A stretch of 64,000 nucleotides of DNA from an uncultured Bacteroidales bacterium (GTDB lineage Bacteria > Bacteroidota > Bacteroidia > Bacteroidales > Bacteroidaceae): contig CACWFY010000005.1 in assembly GCA_902760345.1 (NCBI GenBank), forward strand, positions 1 through 64,000. The letters run 5' to 3'. The position numbers and the translations under genes are program-made. Under the pieces are notes generated by a model. It was not told the origin of the DNA. It saw only the letters and a list, made by a program, of their open reading frames with translations, and did not search any database. Shown here one piece after another: positions 50,508 to 61,897 of this stretch (within the stretch, counting starts at the first letter, position 1; each line of letters opens with the position of its first letter).

Positions 50508-52498
50508 CGGCGGAATATTTCTATAGTGAATTTGCAGCCAAATTGTTCATAATGTCTTCCTAGGAAACTGGCGAAAATGGCTGTTGAAAAAAAACGGTTT
50601 TGTAGTCCGTAGCCAATTTCGAAGTAGGGCCGTGTATGCTTGATGGACAGAGCGCTAAGATAGATACGCTCGGTTTCGATGGCTCGTCCCACCAAAGGGA
50701 GCCATGACAGCATTAGTAGAGGAGAATCGTAAGATACGTGACCACGTACATAGTACGTAGACTCGTTATACCAGTTGCTGTTCAATAGCTGAAACTGTCC
50801 TGTCCAGTCATCTTCCCAACCTGTCGGCAGATTGTTGTCGTGGAAGTTTGAGAAGTCTACGAAATAGTTAGTACTACGAGTTGTGTAGAAACCTGTACCA
50901 GCCCTCATGTTTAGAATGCGAACACTTTTGGCTTGGTGCTTGTAGACCGCATCAAACTCCCACCGCTCATAACCGAGGTCGGACTGTAACACATTCTTGA
51001 TGCTGCGTTCGTAGTTAGCTGTCAGCAGAGGACCTTTCTTCCACGGCTGTAGGTGGATGGTTATCATTGGGGCGAAGCTGCGGTACACATCAGACATTCC
51101 TGCAGCAATCATCAGTTGGCGGTCCATTGATGTGCGACGGTGGTATACCACACCCGTGGTGGCCTCCAGCCAGTTGCTGATGCCGATGTGGTTGATGGCC
51201 TGTACATATAGGTCCCTGAATTCAGGCATTGCGATGTCGTCTCCCATGCGCTCTTGGAAGTCTTCGTATAGCGGCGTGTTGCTAATGCGGTTGCCATTAC
51301 CTACCGTTACCTCTGCAAACCCGTTTCGTTTAGGGTTGTATGTCATACGCACAGGCAGGTTGTAGTAGAACTGTTTTATTTTGGATGTGTAACCGATTGA
51401 TGGGTCTATAGTCAGGTAACGGTGCTCATTCCAACAATGTCGGACACCAATGTTCAATTTATATGAGATGCCCTTACTCTTGCTGTAACTCATGTATAGT
51501 GGATTGAAAAGCGGTGAGATGTTGACGTAATTCTCACCTTTACCGGTATGAGTGCTGTTAATAAGGTGGTCACCCACTACGTTCCATGCGATATCTCTAA
51601 GCTTGTTACGTTTGGCAGGCGTCGTGTCGTTCTCTTCCTCTTGCTGTCGCTGATCATAGATGGCTTGGTCATCAGCTGATAGCTGTATGGGGCGTAAGCG
51701 AGCCATCATCGCCTCGTCTTCCTGGTCACTGATGGAGTCGGGAAGAGTTGCTGGACAGTTGTGATATGAATCTAATTGCACTTTGATGCGATTGCCGAGG
51801 AAACTAAACGAAGCGTCTGTTGTGCTACGTGTTGGTATGGCACTTTGGCTGATGTCTTCATTCATTGACATGTTGACATCAAATTTAATCATATCGAAAT
51901 TGCCCTTGAAGGTTGTGCTAATGATACGGCCTGTAAAGAGGTCTACATAGGCTACTCCCGTAACCAACTGTGTGTTGGCACTTCTTGGTCGAAACGATAT
52001 GTAGGCTTTGTCGCCCCAATAGGTAACCCGATACTTATAAAAGAAACGGTTAGTGCGATGGAATGGTGATAATAGACGGTCTGGATATAGTTCTGTACCA
52101 TACAGGTTGGGCGTCTGCAATTCAAAGATGGCCGGCATGACTCTGCGGTGGTGGGGAATGGTGCCACAGAATACCTGACGGTGTAGGTCGTAATCTGTGA
52201 TGGTGCGGAATGTCTGTTTGCCATATACTTCACCGATGTACCGCCTGTCGCCACGGGCAATACTGTACATGGTTGGGATGAGAAAGAGTAGGGGGTTGCG
52301 GCGCTCAGATGTGAAAGAGTAGGACGTGTAAAGGTTTTTCTCAACACCGTGGATGCTTGTGCCATAGCGCTCGTTATAGTCCCACATGCGACAAATGACC
52401 ATGGAGTCGCGGGAACGATCACGGGCAAAAGAAATGCTGGGCATAAGTGTCATCACGCCCAGCATATATATAATGATGTATAGCTGTTTATGATTCAC
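50501..52498 (-). CDS. DUF5686-like exported outer-membrane protein
   Basis: 665 residues from a GTG start at 52498; the next in-frame ATG (52465) would remove the Lys-containing part of the signal peptide (MNHKQLYIIIYMLGVMTLMP). The protein has many aromatic strand pairs (YYNLPVRMTYNPKRNG, YFEIGYGLQNRFF, FGCKFTIEIFRRW at the C-terminus), typical of a C-terminal outer-membrane barrel. An N-terminal carboxypeptidase-like repeat is not evident. The -7 box ends only six bases before the start. First gene of the operon with AddA and AddB; the functional link is unclear. Confidence 0.75.
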   Translation of the reverse strand: MNHKQLYIIIYMLGVMTLMPSISFARDRSRDSMVICRMWDYNERYGTSIHGVEKNLYTSYSFTSERRNPLLFLIPTMYSIARGDRRYIGEVYGKQTFRTITDYDLHRQVFCGTIPHHRRVMPAIFELQTPNLYGTELYPDRLLSPFHRTNRFFYKYRVTYWGDKAYISFRPRSANTQLVTGVAYVDLFTGRIISTTFKGNFDMIKFDVNMSMNEDISQSAIPTRSTTDASFSFLGNRIKVQLDSYHNCPATLPDSISDQEDEAMMARLRPIQLSADDQAIYDQRQQEEENDTTPAKRNKLRDIAWNVVGDHLINSTHTGKGENYVNISPLFNPLYMSYSKSKGISYKLNIGVRHCWNEHRYLTIDPSIGYTSKIKQFYYNLPVRMTYNPKRNGFAEVTVGNGNRISNTPLYEDFQERMGDDIAMPEFRDLYVQAINHIGISNWLEATTGVVYHRRTSMDRQLMIAAGMSDVYRSFAPMITIHLQPWKKGPLLTANYERSIKNVLQSDLGYERWEFDAVYKHQAKSVRILNMRAGTGFYTTRSTNYFVDFSNFHDNNLPTGWEDDWTGQFQLLNSNWYNESTYYVRGHVSYDSPLLMLSWLPLVGRAIETERIYLSALSIKHTRPYFEIGYGLQNRFFSTAIFASFLGRHYEQFGCKFTIEIFRRW

Positions 52499-52503
52499 GC
52501 CCC

Positions 52504-52534
52504 CAAAATTACAAAAAAATCTTGGAGCCGCAAA
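52504..52534 (-). promoter_or_regulatory. Promoter of the DUF5686-AddA-AddB operon
   Basis: Minus strand TTTG at 52534-52531 and TAATTTTG at 52511-52504, 19 bases apart. The predicted GTG start is six bases after the box, so the mRNA should be leaderless or nearly so. Confidence 0.65.
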
Positions 52535-52538
52535 ACAT

Positions 52539-53411
52539 TTAGCCTAAATATTTCATCAGAATACGCGCATTGCCCGAATCGCGCAGTTTGGCAATGCTCT
52601 TTTCGCGAATCTGGCGGACACGTTCACGTGTCAGACCCAGCTGGTCGCCAATCTCCTCAAGACCTTTCTCGTGGCAGCCGATACCGAAGCATTCGCGGAT
52701 GATGGTAATCTCGCGCTCCTTCAGCACTTTCTGCAGCACGGTGTTCAGTTCCTGAGCCATCGACTCGTGGTCGACCTGACGGTCGGTGCGGGAGTCGTCG
52801 CCCGAAGCCATTACGTCGAGCATACAGTTGTCCTCACCGTCTTGGAACGGAGCGTCTATTGATACGTGGTGACTGTCAGCCTGCATAGACTGGGCAATCT
52901 TCTCTTCGTCCATGTTGGTGGCGTCGCTGAGCTCGGAAACTGACGGATGGCGCTGGAACTCCTGCTCGAAGCGGTTGATCTCATGACTAATCTTGTTCAA
53001 GCTACCTACCTGGTTGAGTGGCAGACGTACGATGCGGCTCTGCTCGGCAATAGCCTGCAGAATACTCTGGCGTATCCACCATACGGCATAAGAGATGAAT
53101 TTGAAACCACGTGTTTCGTCAAACTTCTGTGCGGCCTTAATCAGACCAATGTTACCCTCGTCGATCAAGTCGGTCAGCGTCAATCCCTGATGCTGATACT
53201 GCTTGGCGACAGAGACTACGAAACGCAGGTTGGCAGTAACAAGCTTGTCCTTGGCGCGCTCACCCTCGGGACCTCCCTTGCGAATCTTCTGTGCCAGCTC
53301 TATTTCCTCGTCAATACTAATGAGCGGTGCACGTCCGATTTCCACCAGATATTTATCCAGTGCCTCGCTTGAACGGTTCGTAATACTCTTCTGAATCTTT
53401 AATTGTCTCAT
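52539..53411 (-). CDS. rpoD: Primary RNA polymerase sigma factor (sigma-70/RpoD type)
   Basis: 290 residues, the short primary sigma factor form of Bacteroidota. Region 1.2 SSEALDKYLVEIGRAPLIS, region 2 ANLRFVVSVAKQYQHQGLTL and FKFISYAVWWIRQSI, region 3 LPLNQVGSLNKI, region 4 CFGIGCHEKGLEEIGDQLGL and the -35-binding helix LTRERVRQIREKSIAKLR. It recognises the TTTG/TAnnTTTG promoters seen throughout the window. Single-gene transcript with a ~75-base leader. Confidence 0.97.
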   Translation of the reverse strand: MRQLKIQKSITNRSSEALDKYLVEIGRAPLISIDEEIELAQKIRKGGPEGERAKDKLVTANLRFVVSVAKQYQHQGLTLTDLIDEGNIGLIKAAQKFDETRGFKFISYAVWWIRQSILQAIAEQSRIVRLPLNQVGSLNKISHEINRFEQEFQRHPSVSELSDATNMDEEKIAQSMQADSHHVSIDAPFQDGEDNCMLDVMASGDDSRTDRQVDHESMAQELNTVLQKVLKEREITIIRECFGIGCHEKGLEEIGDQLGLTRERVRQIREKSIAKLRDSGNARILMKYLG

Positions 53412-53489
53412 CGTGAAAAACTTCTTCTAAATTTCCTTAACGCTCTGATACACAGGCGGGTATTGTAAATACAACTTTTAAAAGCGGTG

Positions 53490-53497
53490 CAAAGTTA
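53490..53497 (-). promoter_or_regulatory. -7 box of rpoD
   Basis: TAACTTTG on the minus strand, about 80 bases before the rpoD ATG. Confidence 0.6.
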
Positions 53498-53552
53498 CGA
53501 AAAATATCGGCTCGTTGTTCTCCGAGGACCCAAAATCTTTCCTTAAAAATCG

Positions 53553-54833
<1,281 letters not shown>

Positions 54834-54857
54834 TTATTTCTCAACTTTCAACCGAGT

Positions 54858-56048
54858 TTAATTCGGTGCGTGTCTATAACAGTAATATGCGATGAATGAG
54901 TATAGGATATTCGGAATCCATGCCGCCAGAATTGGCGGTGTGTCGGCATTGATGGCAAAGGTGGCGCAGACGGTTTGCAGCAGGATGTAGGTGAACGACA
55001 GTGCCAGACCGATGCCGAGGTACATGCCCATGCCGCCCTTGCGCTTGCGCGACGATAGCGATACACCGATGATGGTCAGAATAAACGAGGCAAAGCTGGA
55101 GGCGATGCGCTTGTGGTATTCCACCTCGTACTGTACGACGTTGCTCGACCCGCGGCTCTGCTGCTTGGAGATATAGCGCTTGAGTTCAGGCGAGGTGAAG
55201 GTTTCCTGCTGTCCCTTCGAGAACACCAAGTCCATGGGCTCCATTTGTATCATGGTGTCTATCTCGGTGCCGGTGACAATCTCCTCGCGCATGCCTTTCA
55301 GCGTGCGAATCTTGTAGTTGCGCGCCTTCCAATGGTAGCGCTCCTCGGCGATGGTGTCGTACTGGATGACGTTGGCATTCATCTGCGAGACCATCTTCTT
55401 GTTCTCAAACTTGTAGAGAGCAAAGCCGTAGCCCGTCTTGCGAATGTCGTCGTATTGCGACATGTAGGCCACCACGCCCTTGTCGACCATCAGCTGGATG
55501 TTCGATGCCGACGTGTTCTTGGTGTTGTTCTTGTAGAGTGCCTCAAAATCATGGCGAACCACCGTCCCTTTGGGTATGATGTAGGAACCCAAATAGAAGT
55601 TTAGTATGGCAATAAGCGCCGCCGAGAAGAGGTAAGGCCTCAGCAGTCGCTTAAAACTCATGCCGCAGGCCAGCATGGCGATAATCTCGGAGTTGCCCGC
55701 CAGTTTTGATGTGAAGAAGATGACGGCAATAAAGACGAACAACGGTGAGAAGAGGTTGGCAAAGTAGGGTACAAAGTTGGCGTAGTAGTCGAAGACGATA
55801 GCGCGCAGCGGTGCGTTGTTAGTGGTAAACTTCGCCAAGTTCTCGTTGACGTCAAAAACGATGCTGATTGAGATAATCAAGACGATAGAGTAGACATAGG
55901 TGCCGATGAACTTGTTGATGATATACCAGTCCATGCGCTTCAGCCAGCGGAAAGGGTTATAGTGCTTCAGCCATGCAGTTTTCCGCCAGATAGGATGATG
56001 ACGTAGCATCTCCGCTTTTTTTATAATCGCCTTGATTCGTTCGTTCAT
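54858..56048 (-). CDS. LptF/LptG-family permease
   Basis: 396 residues from ATG 56048, which overlaps the tgt stop by four bases (the longer ORF start at 56087 is rejected). N-terminal membrane segments around MDWYIINKFIGTYVYSIVLI, LFSPLFVFIAVIFFTSKLA and ACGMSFKRLLRPY; a periplasmic beta-jellyroll region (about 150-290), then two or three C-terminal membrane segments. Component of the inner-membrane complex that extracts lipopolysaccharide for transport to the outer membrane. LptF or LptG cannot be told apart here. Confidence 0.93.
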   Translation of the reverse strand: MNERIKAIIKKAEMLRHHPIWRKTAWLKHYNPFRWLKRMDWYIINKFIGTYVYSIVLIISISIVFDVNENLAKFTTNNAPLRAIVFDYYANFVPYFANLFSPLFVFIAVIFFTSKLAGNSEIIAMLACGMSFKRLLRPYLFSAALIAILNFYLGSYIIPKGTVVRHDFEALYKNNTKNTSASNIQLMVDKGVVAYMSQYDDIRKTGYGFALYKFENKKMVSQMNANVIQYDTIAEERYHWKARNYKIRTLKGMREEIVTGTEIDTMIQMEPMDLVFSKGQQETFTSPELKRYISKQQSRGSSNVVQYEVEYHKRIASSFASFILTIIGVSLSSRKRKGGMGMYLGIGLALSFTYILLQTVCATFAINADTPPILAAWIPNILYSFIAYYCYRHAPN

Positions 56049-57187
56049 CTTCTGCGTCCTAAATTGTCTATTACGCTCCGTTTCCACTCGACGAAGTCAC
56101 CTTGTTCTATATGTGCGCGCGCGTCGCCCACCAGTCTGAGGTAGAACGCCAGGTTGTGGATGCTGGCTATCTGCATGGCCAACAGCTCCTGGGCTTTAAA
56201 CAGGTGGTGCAGGTATGCCTTGGAGTGAATGCGGTCGATTTCGCAGCCGTTGGGGTCGATGGGCGAGAAGTCGTCCTGCCACTTCTGGTTGCGCATGTTC
56301 ATCGTGCCTTCGTAGGTGAACAGCATGGCGTTGCGGCCGTTGCGCGTAGGCATCACACAGTCGAACATGTCGACGCCACGCTCGATGGCCTCAAGAATGT
56401 TCTGTGGTGTGCCGACGCCCATCAGGTAGCGTGGGCGGTCTTTCGGCAGTATCTCGTTGACCACCTCAATCATCTCGTACATCACCTCGGTAGGCTCGCC
56501 GACAGCCAGTCCGCCGATGCTTGCGCCACCGCCGTCGTTCAGCTTGCCCAACATGTCCACCACGTGCTTGGCAGCATCCTGTCGCAAGTCTTTATAGGTG
56601 CACCCCTGAACAATGGGAAACAGCGTCTGGTTGTGACCGTACAGCGGCTCCGTCTCGTTGAACCGCTTCACGCAACGCTCCAGCCACCGCTGGGTGAGTC
56701 CCAGCGATTTCTTCGCATACAGGTAGTCGCTCTGACCGGGAGGACACTCGTCGAAGGCCATCATAATGTCGGCACCGATGACGCGCTCGGTATCCATCAC
56801 GTTCTCCGGCGTAAAGATATGCTTCGAGCCGTCGATGTGCGAGCGGAACTCGCAACCCTCCTCCTTCAGTTTGCGGATGCCCGTCAGCGAGAATACCTGG
56901 AAACCGCCGGAGTCCGTCAGAATGGGGCGGTCCCACGTATTGAACTTGTGCAGTCCGCCAGCCTTGCGCAGAATGTCGAGCCCCGGGCGCAGGTACAGGT
57001 GGTAGGTGTTGCCTAGAATGATCTGTGCCTTCACCTGTTCGCGCAGTTCGGAGAAGTGGACACCCTTCACGCTGCCTACCGTACCGACAGGCATGAAGAT
57101 GGGCGTCTTGATCTGTCCGTGGTCGGTCGTTATCAGACCTGTGCGGGCGTCGCTGGCGTTGTCGCTATGTTGTACTTCGAATGTCAT
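56045..57187 (-). CDS. tgt: Queuine tRNA-ribosyltransferase
   Basis: 380 residues from ATG 57187 ([19 protein letters not shown]), overlapping the lon stop by four bases. It exchanges guanine-34 of certain tRNAs for preQ1. Active-site residues: Asp in LTDSGGFQVFSL and the nucleophilic Asp in FDCVMPTRNGRNA; GGLAVGEP and the RYLMGVGTP motif are present. The zinc site residues are less standard: the usual CxCxxC segment is not present, and this region reads DPNGCEIDRIHSKAYLHHL. This suggests loss or alteration of the structural zinc site. Confidence 0.92.
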   Translation of the reverse strand: MTFEVQHSDNASDARTGLITTDHGQIKTPIFMPVGTVGSVKGVHFSELREQVKAQIILGNTYHLYLRPGLDILRKAGGLHKFNTWDRPILTDSGGFQVFSLTGIRKLKEEGCEFRSHIDGSKHIFTPENVMDTERVIGADIMMAFDECPPGQSDYLYAKKSLGLTQRWLERCVKRFNETEPLYGHNQTLFPIVQGCTYKDLRQDAAKHVVDMLGKLNDGGGASIGGLAVGEPTEVMYEMIEVVNEILPKDRPRYLMGVGTPQNILEAIERGVDMFDCVMPTRNGRNAMLFTYEGTMNMRNQKWQDDFSPIDPNGCEIDRIHSKAYLHHLFKAQELLAMQIASIHNLAFYLRLVGDARAHIEQGDFVEWKRSVIDNLGRRR

Positions 57188-59667
57188 TTGTCCTTCTTCT
57201 CCTCTTCTTCTGTGATGGTAAAGTCCAGCGGATGGTCTACCACCTCGTCGGTCAGGGCGAAATTCCATACGTCCTGCACGTTCTCGACATAGTGGAACGT
57301 CACGCCCTTGACGTACATCTCAGGAATCTCGAGGATGTCCTTCTCGTTCTCCTGACAGAGCACGATGTCGGTGATGCCGGCGCGCTTGGCGGCCAGTATC
57401 TTCTCCTTGATGCCACCGACGGGCAGCACCTTTCCGCGCAGGGTGATCTCGCCGGTCATGGCCGTGTTCTTGCGTACCTTGCGCTGGGTCAGCGCCGAGG
57501 CGATGCTCGTGGCGATGGTGATGCCTGCCGACGGACCGTCCTTGGGCGTAGCGCCCTCGGGCACGTGGATGTGGATGTTCCAGTTGTTGAAAATGCGGTA
57601 GTCGATGCCCAGCACGTCGACGTGGGCCTTGACATATTCCAGGGCTATGACGGCCGATTCCTTCATCACGTCGCCCAGGTTACCCGTCAGCGTCAGCTTG
57701 GCGGCCTTGCCTTTCGACAGCGAGGTTTCGATGAACAGTATCTCGCCGCCTACGCTGGTCCATGCCAGTCCGGTGACGACGCCTGCGTAGTCGTTGCCTT
57801 GATAGATGTCGCGATAGAAGGGCGGCTTGCCCAGCAGGTCCTCTATCTCGGTGGGCGTTATCTTCTCGTAAGGCAGTTCTCCGCTTTCGGCCTTCTTGTA
57901 GGCCATCTTGCGCAGCGCCTTGTTGATTTGCTTCTCCAGCTGGCGCACACCGCTTTCGCGCGTGTACTGCTCGATGATTTTCTCGATGGCCGGCTTGTTG
58001 AACGTCAGATGCTTGTCGTTCAAGCCCGTATTCTCTTTCTCCTTCGGCACGAGGTGGCGCTTGGCAATCTCGTATTTCTCCTCGGTGATGTAGCCGCTCA
58101 CCTCGATGACCTCCATGCGGTCGAGTAGGGGTCGGGGAATGGTGCTCAGGTTGTTGGCCGTAGCGATGAACATCACCTTCGACAAGTCGTAGTCCACGTC
58201 TAAGTAGTTGTCGTGGAAGGCACTGTTCTGCTCGGGGTCCAGTACTTCCAGCAGGGCCGAGGCGGGGTCGCCGTTGTGGGTGTTCTGCGTCACCTTGTCT
58301 ATCTCGTCCAGTATGAAGACCGGGTTGCTCGAACCCGCCTTCTGGATGTTCTTGATGATGCGGCCGGGCATGGCACCGATGTAGGTGCGACGGTGTCCGC
58401 GGATTTCGGCCTCGTCGTGCAGTCCGCCCAGCGATACGCGCACGTATTTGCGCTTCAGGGCGTCGGCTATCGACTTGCCCAGCGACGTCTTACCCACACC
58501 CGGAGGACCGTACAGGCAGAGGATGGGCGACTTCAGGTCACCACGCAGCGAGAGCACGGCGATGTACTCCAGGATGCGCTCCTTCACCTTCTCCATGCCG
58601 TAGTGGTCGCGGTCCAGTATCTTCTGCGCACGGCTCAGGTTCAGGTCGTCCTTCGTATATTCGCCCCAGGGCAGTCCCACCAGCGTCTGCAGGTAGGTCA
58701 GCTGCACGTTGTAGTCGGGCGAGTTCGGGTTCACCTGGTCCAGTTTCTCTATCTCCTTATAGAAGAACTTCTCGATGTCCTCGGGCCACTTCTTCTGGGC
58801 GGCCTTCTCCAGCAGCTCCTTCTTCTCGGGCGTGTTCTCGTTGCCCATCTCGGCCTGCAGGTTCTTGATCTGCTGCTGCAGGAAGTAGTTCCTCTGCTGT
58901 TCGTCGATGTCGTCGCGCGTCTTGTTGCGGATGTCCAACTTCAGCGTCTGCAGGTTAATCTCGCGGTTCACGATACGCATGGTGTTGAACAGGCGCTCCT
59001 TGATAGAGTCCAGCTGCAGCAGGGCCATCTTCTCCTTGATGCTGAACGGCATGTTCGAGCAGATGAAGTTCAGCGCCATCACGTTGTTGCTGACGTTTTT
59101 GATGGCGAAGGCGGCCTCTTCGGGTATCTCGTCGCTCATGTGAATGTACTCGGCCGTCTGGTTGCGCAGGTCCTCCACAGCGGTGCGGAACTCTACGTCC
59201 TTATGGTCGGGCTCAACCTCGGGGGCACGCTCTACGCGACCTATCAGGTACGGCTTGTACTTCAGCAGCTCCTGCAGGCGCAGGCGACCCAGCCCTTGCA
59301 CGATGGCCGTGATGTTGCCGTTGGGCATGGTCAGTATTTTGATTACTTTGGCAAATACGCCGATGTCGTAGAGGTCGGCACGAATAGGATTCTCCACTTC
59401 GGGGTCGCGCTGACACACCACACCAATGACCGTATCCTGCTTCTCGGCCTTGCGAATGAGCTCCATGCTCGACTGGCGGCCAATCAAGATAGGCGACACC
59501 ACTCCAGGGAACAATACCAGATTGCGCACCGCCAGGATGGGCAGTGCCTCGGGCATCTCCAAGTTTGTCAGGTCGCTGTAGTCGCCTTCTACGTCGGCTA
59601 TCATGGAGAACGACTTGTTCCGGTTATCCATATACATTATTGTCTTGTCTTCCATTTTCTCTTTCAT
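57184..59667 (-). CDS. lon: ATP-dependent protease Lon
   Basis: 827 residues from ATG 59667. N-terminal LON substrate-binding domain ([20 protein letters not shown]), long coiled-coil region, AAA+ module with Walker [15 protein letters not shown] and Walker [10 protein letters not shown], and the C-terminal protease with Ser in PKDGPSAGI and Lys in [14 protein letters not shown]. Degrades misfolded and regulatory proteins in the cytoplasm. The ORF start at 59679 is too close to the -7 box (59677-59684). First gene of the lon-tgt-lptG chain. Confidence 0.97.
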   Translation of the reverse strand: MKEKMEDKTIMYMDNRNKSFSMIADVEGDYSDLTNLEMPEALPILAVRNLVLFPGVVSPILIGRQSSMELIRKAEKQDTVIGVVCQRDPEVENPIRADLYDIGVFAKVIKILTMPNGNITAIVQGLGRLRLQELLKYKPYLIGRVERAPEVEPDHKDVEFRTAVEDLRNQTAEYIHMSDEIPEEAAFAIKNVSNNVMALNFICSNMPFSIKEKMALLQLDSIKERLFNTMRIVNREINLQTLKLDIRNKTRDDIDEQQRNYFLQQQIKNLQAEMGNENTPEKKELLEKAAQKKWPEDIEKFFYKEIEKLDQVNPNSPDYNVQLTYLQTLVGLPWGEYTKDDLNLSRAQKILDRDHYGMEKVKERILEYIAVLSLRGDLKSPILCLYGPPGVGKTSLGKSIADALKRKYVRVSLGGLHDEAEIRGHRRTYIGAMPGRIIKNIQKAGSSNPVFILDEIDKVTQNTHNGDPASALLEVLDPEQNSAFHDNYLDVDYDLSKVMFIATANNLSTIPRPLLDRMEVIEVSGYITEEKYEIAKRHLVPKEKENTGLNDKHLTFNKPAIEKIIEQYTRESGVRQLEKQINKALRKMAYKKAESGELPYEKITPTEIEDLLGKPPFYRDIYQGNDYAGVVTGLAWTSVGGEILFIETSLSKGKAAKLTLTGNLGDVMKESAVIALEYVKAHVDVLGIDYRIFNNWNIHIHVPEGATPKDGPSAGITIATSIASALTQRKVRKNTAMTGEITLRGKVLPVGGIKEKILAAKRAGITDIVLCQENEKDILEIPEMYVKGVTFHYVENVQDVWNFALTDEVVDHPLDFTITEEEEKKDK

Positions 59668-59676
59668 AATGAGGTG

Positions 59677-59684
59677 CAAAGGTA
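59677..59684 (-). promoter_or_regulatory. -7 box of the lon operon
   Basis: TACCTTTG on the minus strand; the lon ATG follows ten bases later, so the leader should be only a few bases long. Confidence 0.6.
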
Positions 59685-59794
59685 CGACTTTTTTTTGAAA
59701 TAGCGCGCACGCGCTAAGAATTTTTAATATCTTTCCCCATTTCTTGATGGATATATCCTACATTTTTCACCCTTTATTTATGTTCTCGCAAAGA

Positions 59795-59880
59795 CTATGC
59801 ATTCACGTTATAAATCCTATGTTTTCGAGCTCTAAAAACTATGTTTTCACGTCGTAAATCCTATGCTTTCGTCAGCCTCT
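59795..59880. repeat. 22-bp-period array (array C)
   Basis: CTATG occurs at 59795, 59817, 59839 and 59861, exactly 22 bases apart, each followed by [CT][AT]TTTC or ATTCAC. Two units share CTATGTTTTC with array A1 at 11935. The rest of the 59685-60023 gap holds only the esterase promoter. Confidence 0.8.
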
Positions 59881-59934
59881 GCCATTCCGCTGAGTAAAAT
59901 AAGGGGATTTTTTACACTTTTAACGCTGAAAGTG

Positions 59935-59964
59935 TTTGATGTTGCCAAAATTGTTGTAACTTTG
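59935..59964 (+). promoter_or_regulatory. Promoter of the esterase gene
   Basis: TTTG at 59935-59938 and TAACTTTG at 59957-59964, 18 bases apart; ATG at 60024. Confidence 0.65.
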
Positions 59965-60023
59965 CAGCCAGTATACTTAACCGTAAGCAAAGAACAACTA
60001 ACTAAATAACTGATTTGTTGATT

Positions 60024-61790
60024 ATGAAACGTATTTTACTTTCATTTTTCCTCGTGATGCTTGCCGCAATGCAGGTGTCTGCCTACGTGAAGGACTCCAT
60101 TTTCGTGAACGTGAACAATCAGAGGCGTAACATCATTGTCTTTACACCTGATGAGTTGCCTGCCAAGTCGCCGCTGTTCATCGTTACGCATGGTATGAAC
60201 CAAACCCCGGAATATCAATATGGTAGCGACAAGATGTATAACCTGATTGACAAGGAAAAATTTGTCATTGCTTATCTGCGCAGCAATGGCAATACTTGGG
60301 ATACTGGGGGCACGAACGACCAGAACTTCGTCACCAAGACCATCGATGAGATGTATAGCCGTTTCACCATCGACAAAGAGCGCGTCTACTGGTCGGGCTT
60401 CTCGATGGGTTCAATGCTCATCCACCACTGCATCGCCAATATGCAGGACAAGATAGCAGCCTTTGCGCCTACCAGCGGCATCCAGTTTTCTGAAGAGCCT
60501 TGGAACAACTGCCGGAAACCCGTCAACCTGTTGGAGGTCATTGCCTATGGTGACGAAACGTTCGGCTACGAGAAATACAACATTCATGGCTATATTGAAA
60601 ACTACGCCTTGCACGACGGCCACACCCAGTATTCGAAGACGGTAGGCTATAGAATCAGCGGAAGCTGGTTCGATGGTGATCTGGAGAAATGGTCGGGTGG
60701 CCCAAAAGGTGGTGAGGTATGGCTCTACTCATACAACAACGGTGGCCACTGGCCCAACGACGTTAACCCACGTCTCATTTGGGACTTCTGCAAACGTTTC
60801 TCACTCAACCAGCCAAAGGCAAAGCTGACGCTGCCGGCCGGTGAGACGACATATCTTTATATGGCACCAAACGGAAAGGCTGTGTTCCCCGACATCCTCA
60901 TGGAAGCGACAGCAACAGCTACTAAGGGAACAATCGAGAAGGTGGAGTTCTATGATGGCAATACGTTGATAGAGACGCTCACCGCTGCACCCTATAAAAC
61001 AACGTTGACAAACCCCACAGCTGGACAGCACGAGCTTCGCGTGGTGGTGACCGATAGCTATGGCAAGACGGGAGAAAGTTGGTGTATGGTAAACTGCGTA
61101 GCTACGTCAACAGAATACGATATGGCTCAGACATTTACCACCGAGGGTACTGTGCCACAGAACTGGTATGTGACCAACGGCAGGACTAAGCGTGTGGGCG
61201 GCGGACTTCCCTATGAAAATGGGTGCCGACTGATGTACTTCCCCAATGGTGGCACTGGATTGTATGGACTGTATGTGCAATGCCCGGCAGCTAAGCAGAA
61301 AGGCGCCTTTGCAAGGTTTGGTGACGAGAAAGGACGCTCACGCATGACGCTCCACGCAGGAGAGTATAGTCTGTTGAACAGGGTATATAACTTTGATCAG
61401 CAAGAAAAAGTTCCGGCCCTCTTCTGCATTGAAACGCCCGACGGTCAGGAGATAGCCTCGCTGAGCGTTAACCCCATTACCATTATCGGTGGCAATACCG
61501 AAAACAAGTTCTCCTCGGGCAAGGGCCCGGTCTTCAAGTTCACCATCCCAGAGACGGGCGAATATTACTTCACAGTCTATACCGACGCTGTTAAGAATGC
61601 CGACTTTGTGCTTGGTATGGCCAAGATACAGGCCAAGTCTTTCAATACCACCGGTATTCAGGAAATGGGTCGCGATCAGGAGTCGTCAGCTCAGAACAGA
61701 TGCTTCGATATGAGTGGCCGACGCCTGTCGAGAGAGAATCTGAAGGCAGGTCTTTACATTATTGATGGTCGTAAGGTTGTGATTAAATGA
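60024..61790 (+). CDS. Secreted CE1-like esterase (feruloyl/acetyl-xylan or PHB-depolymerase-like)
   Basis: 588 residues from ATG 60024 (the TTG at 60015 is rejected). Signal peptide of ~20 residues ending VSAY. Alpha/beta-hydrolase domain (about 25-250) with nucleophile Ser127 in SGFSMGSM and the candidate His in NNGGHWPNDVN. An Ig-like domain follows (about 275-350, KVEFYDGNTLIETLTAAPY), then a beta-rich region and a C-terminus of the type IX secretion sorting kind (CFDMSGRRLSRENLKAGLYI). It probably acts outside the cell on plant cell-wall esters. Single gene. Confidence 0.88.
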   Translation: MKRILLSFFLVMLAAMQVSAYVKDSIFVNVNNQRRNIIVFTPDELPAKSPLFIVTHGMNQTPEYQYGSDKMYNLIDKEKFVIAYLRSNGNTWDTGGTNDQNFVTKTIDEMYSRFTIDKERVYWSGFSMGSMLIHHCIANMQDKIAAFAPTSGIQFSEEPWNNCRKPVNLLEVIAYGDETFGYEKYNIHGYIENYALHDGHTQYSKTVGYRISGSWFDGDLEKWSGGPKGGEVWLYSYNNGGHWPNDVNPRLIWDFCKRFSLNQPKAKLTLPAGETTYLYMAPNGKAVFPDILMEATATATKGTIEKVEFYDGNTLIETLTAAPYKTTLTNPTAGQHELRVVVTDSYGKTGESWCMVNCVATSTEYDMAQTFTTEGTVPQNWYVTNGRTKRVGGGLPYENGCRLMYFPNGGTGLYGLYVQCPAAKQKGAFARFGDEKGRSRMTLHAGEYSLLNRVYNFDQQEKVPALFCIETPDGQEIASLSVNPITIIGGNTENKFSSGKGPVFKFTIPETGEYYFTVYTDAVKNADFVLGMAKIQAKSFNTTGIQEMGRDQESSAQNRCFDMSGRRLSRENLKAGLYIIDGRKVVIK

Positions 61791-61850
61791 TGATAATAGG
61801 GTAGTTTTTAATCGGTAACTCAGTTTTTTCTGTTTTCGTGTAGTTTTTCG

Positions 61851-61858
61851 TATCTTCG
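61851..61858 (+). promoter_or_regulatory. -7-like box upstream of the third ECF gene
   Basis: TATCTTCG, one base off TAnnTTTG, with a T-rich -33 region. Confidence 0.45.
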
Positions 61859-61897
61859 CTGCGTCTAATGGGCAAAAAAGATTTAAACAGAACGACA

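Noticed and set aside
58213..59703. 496-residue open frame opposite lon
   Set aside because: Low-complexity Leu/Val/His/Gln composition typical of an antisense frame of a GC-rich gene; lon is complete on the other strand.
60015..60023. TTG start for the esterase
   Set aside because: ATG at 60024 begins a standard signal peptide (MKRILLSFFLV); the upstream residues add nothing.
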